IMG/VR virus record: IMGVR_UViG_3300022842_000016
Span: 1 to 49,744 of that record
Reading direction: 5' to 3' (one strand)
DNA: 49,744 nucleotides
Origin: a virus
The notes below the pieces were generated by a model, which did not search any database, was not told the DNA's origin, and was given only the letters and a program-made list of their open reading frames with translations. Made by a program: the position numbers and the translations under genes. Positions 49,423 through 49,744 of this stretch are shown piece by piece. Position 1 is the first letter of the stretch; every line of letters starts with the position of its first letter.

Positions 49423-49713
49423 TTATTTATATTTTGATGTTTTGATTTTATTGACAAACAGCACTAATTCCTTACCGGACAATTTCAATGACTTTTCTAC
49501 TGATTCAAGATCAGACCCTAGTATTTTCCCGTGAAGCTTTGATACGTGGTCTTCGTAGTCATTATTGGATAATGTTTGCTTAGGAGAGAATACGCTTTTG
49601 ATCACCTCTTTACTCAATAATCTGACTCTCTTTACTGCTTTACTTATTAAAATGTAAGATTTTAGCTCTCCTCTTTTAGGATAGTCAATTCTGGGTATTT
49701 TTTGCGACGTCAT
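49423..49713 (-). CDS. Hypothetical basic protein, 96 aa
   Basis: A basic helical protein beginning MTSQKIPRIDYPKRGELKSY, with SKAVKRVRLLSKEVIKSVF and LESVEKSLKLSGKELVLFVN. It is the first complete gene of the recombination operon and ends one base before the annealing protein. Upstream, a frame ending in TGA overlaps its ATG, so another gene probably continues past the right window edge. Function unknown. Confidence 0.6.
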   Translation of the reverse strand: MTSQKIPRIDYPKRGELKSYILISKAVKRVRLLSKEVIKSVFSPKQTLSNNDYEDHVSKLHGKILGSDLESVEKSLKLSGKELVLFVNKIKTSKYK

Positions 49714-49744
49714 ACGATATGTCTTTTATTATGGTTTCTTTTTC

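Noticed and set aside
49710-49744. Partial gene at the right edge
   Set aside because: A frame ending in TGA overlaps the ATG of the 96-aa gene, but only ten codons are visible and a second frame is also open.
1-49744. tRNA genes and a reverse-transcriptase diversity system
   Set aside because: I found no cloverleaf-like sequence or RT motif while reading; a tRNA search tool could still find one.

Overview
The window looks like most of the genome of a temperate, short-tailed (podovirus-like) phage, or a prophage, of a Bacteroidota host. The phage signs are a large terminase, portal, major capsid protein, fibres, tail ring proteins, a giant ejected virion protein, an amidase and an integrase. 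Bacteroidota affinity is inferred from low GC, mostly weak Shine-Dalgarno sequences, TAnnTTTG-type -7 boxes, lipobox proteins, and gene families I recognise from Bacteroides, Cellulophaga and crAss-like phages. No database search was possible.

Layout: there are two transcription arms. The rightward arm (12.57-41.57 kb) is the late region: TerL, portal, scaffold-like protein, capsid, terminator, tail fibres and adhesins, a holin-like protein, ring/connector proteins, a 1063-aa muzzle-like protein, internal virion proteins, a 2183-aa giant protein, then an endolysin amidase and a membrane-anchored spanin-like protein. The leftward genes fill 12.4-0 kb and 49.7-41.57 kb. If the genome is circular or terminally redundant they form one leftward arm. 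The arms diverge from a promoter region at 12.42-12.57 kb and meet tail to tail, overlapping by 4 bp, at 41.57 kb.

The leftward genes cover replication (DnaB helicase and an initiator gene that carries four iterons next to an AT-rich tract), recombination (a YqaJ/lambda-exo-like nuclease beside a probable single-strand annealing protein), integration, DNA methylation (two intact C5-type enzymes plus a truncated N6/N4 enzyme), a GroES-like protein, and many small unknown genes linked by ATGA overlaps. Several small genes were found by hand: 45, 47, 48, 51, 52, 54 and 56 aa.

Most interesting points: (1) a 286-aa ORF lies wholly inside the cytosine methyltransferase gene in the +1 frame, and both frames look like real proteins; (2) a lambda-O-like origin lies inside the initiator gene; (3) recurring palindromic elements sit at the 3' ends of small accessory genes, with stop codons inside the first arm, resembling integron attC sites in architecture; (4) a deletion scar joins the front of a methyltransferase gene to the back of a PAPS-reductase-like gene; (5) there are repeated leader elements, operator-like palindromes and recent tandem duplications in fibre and giant-protein genes.
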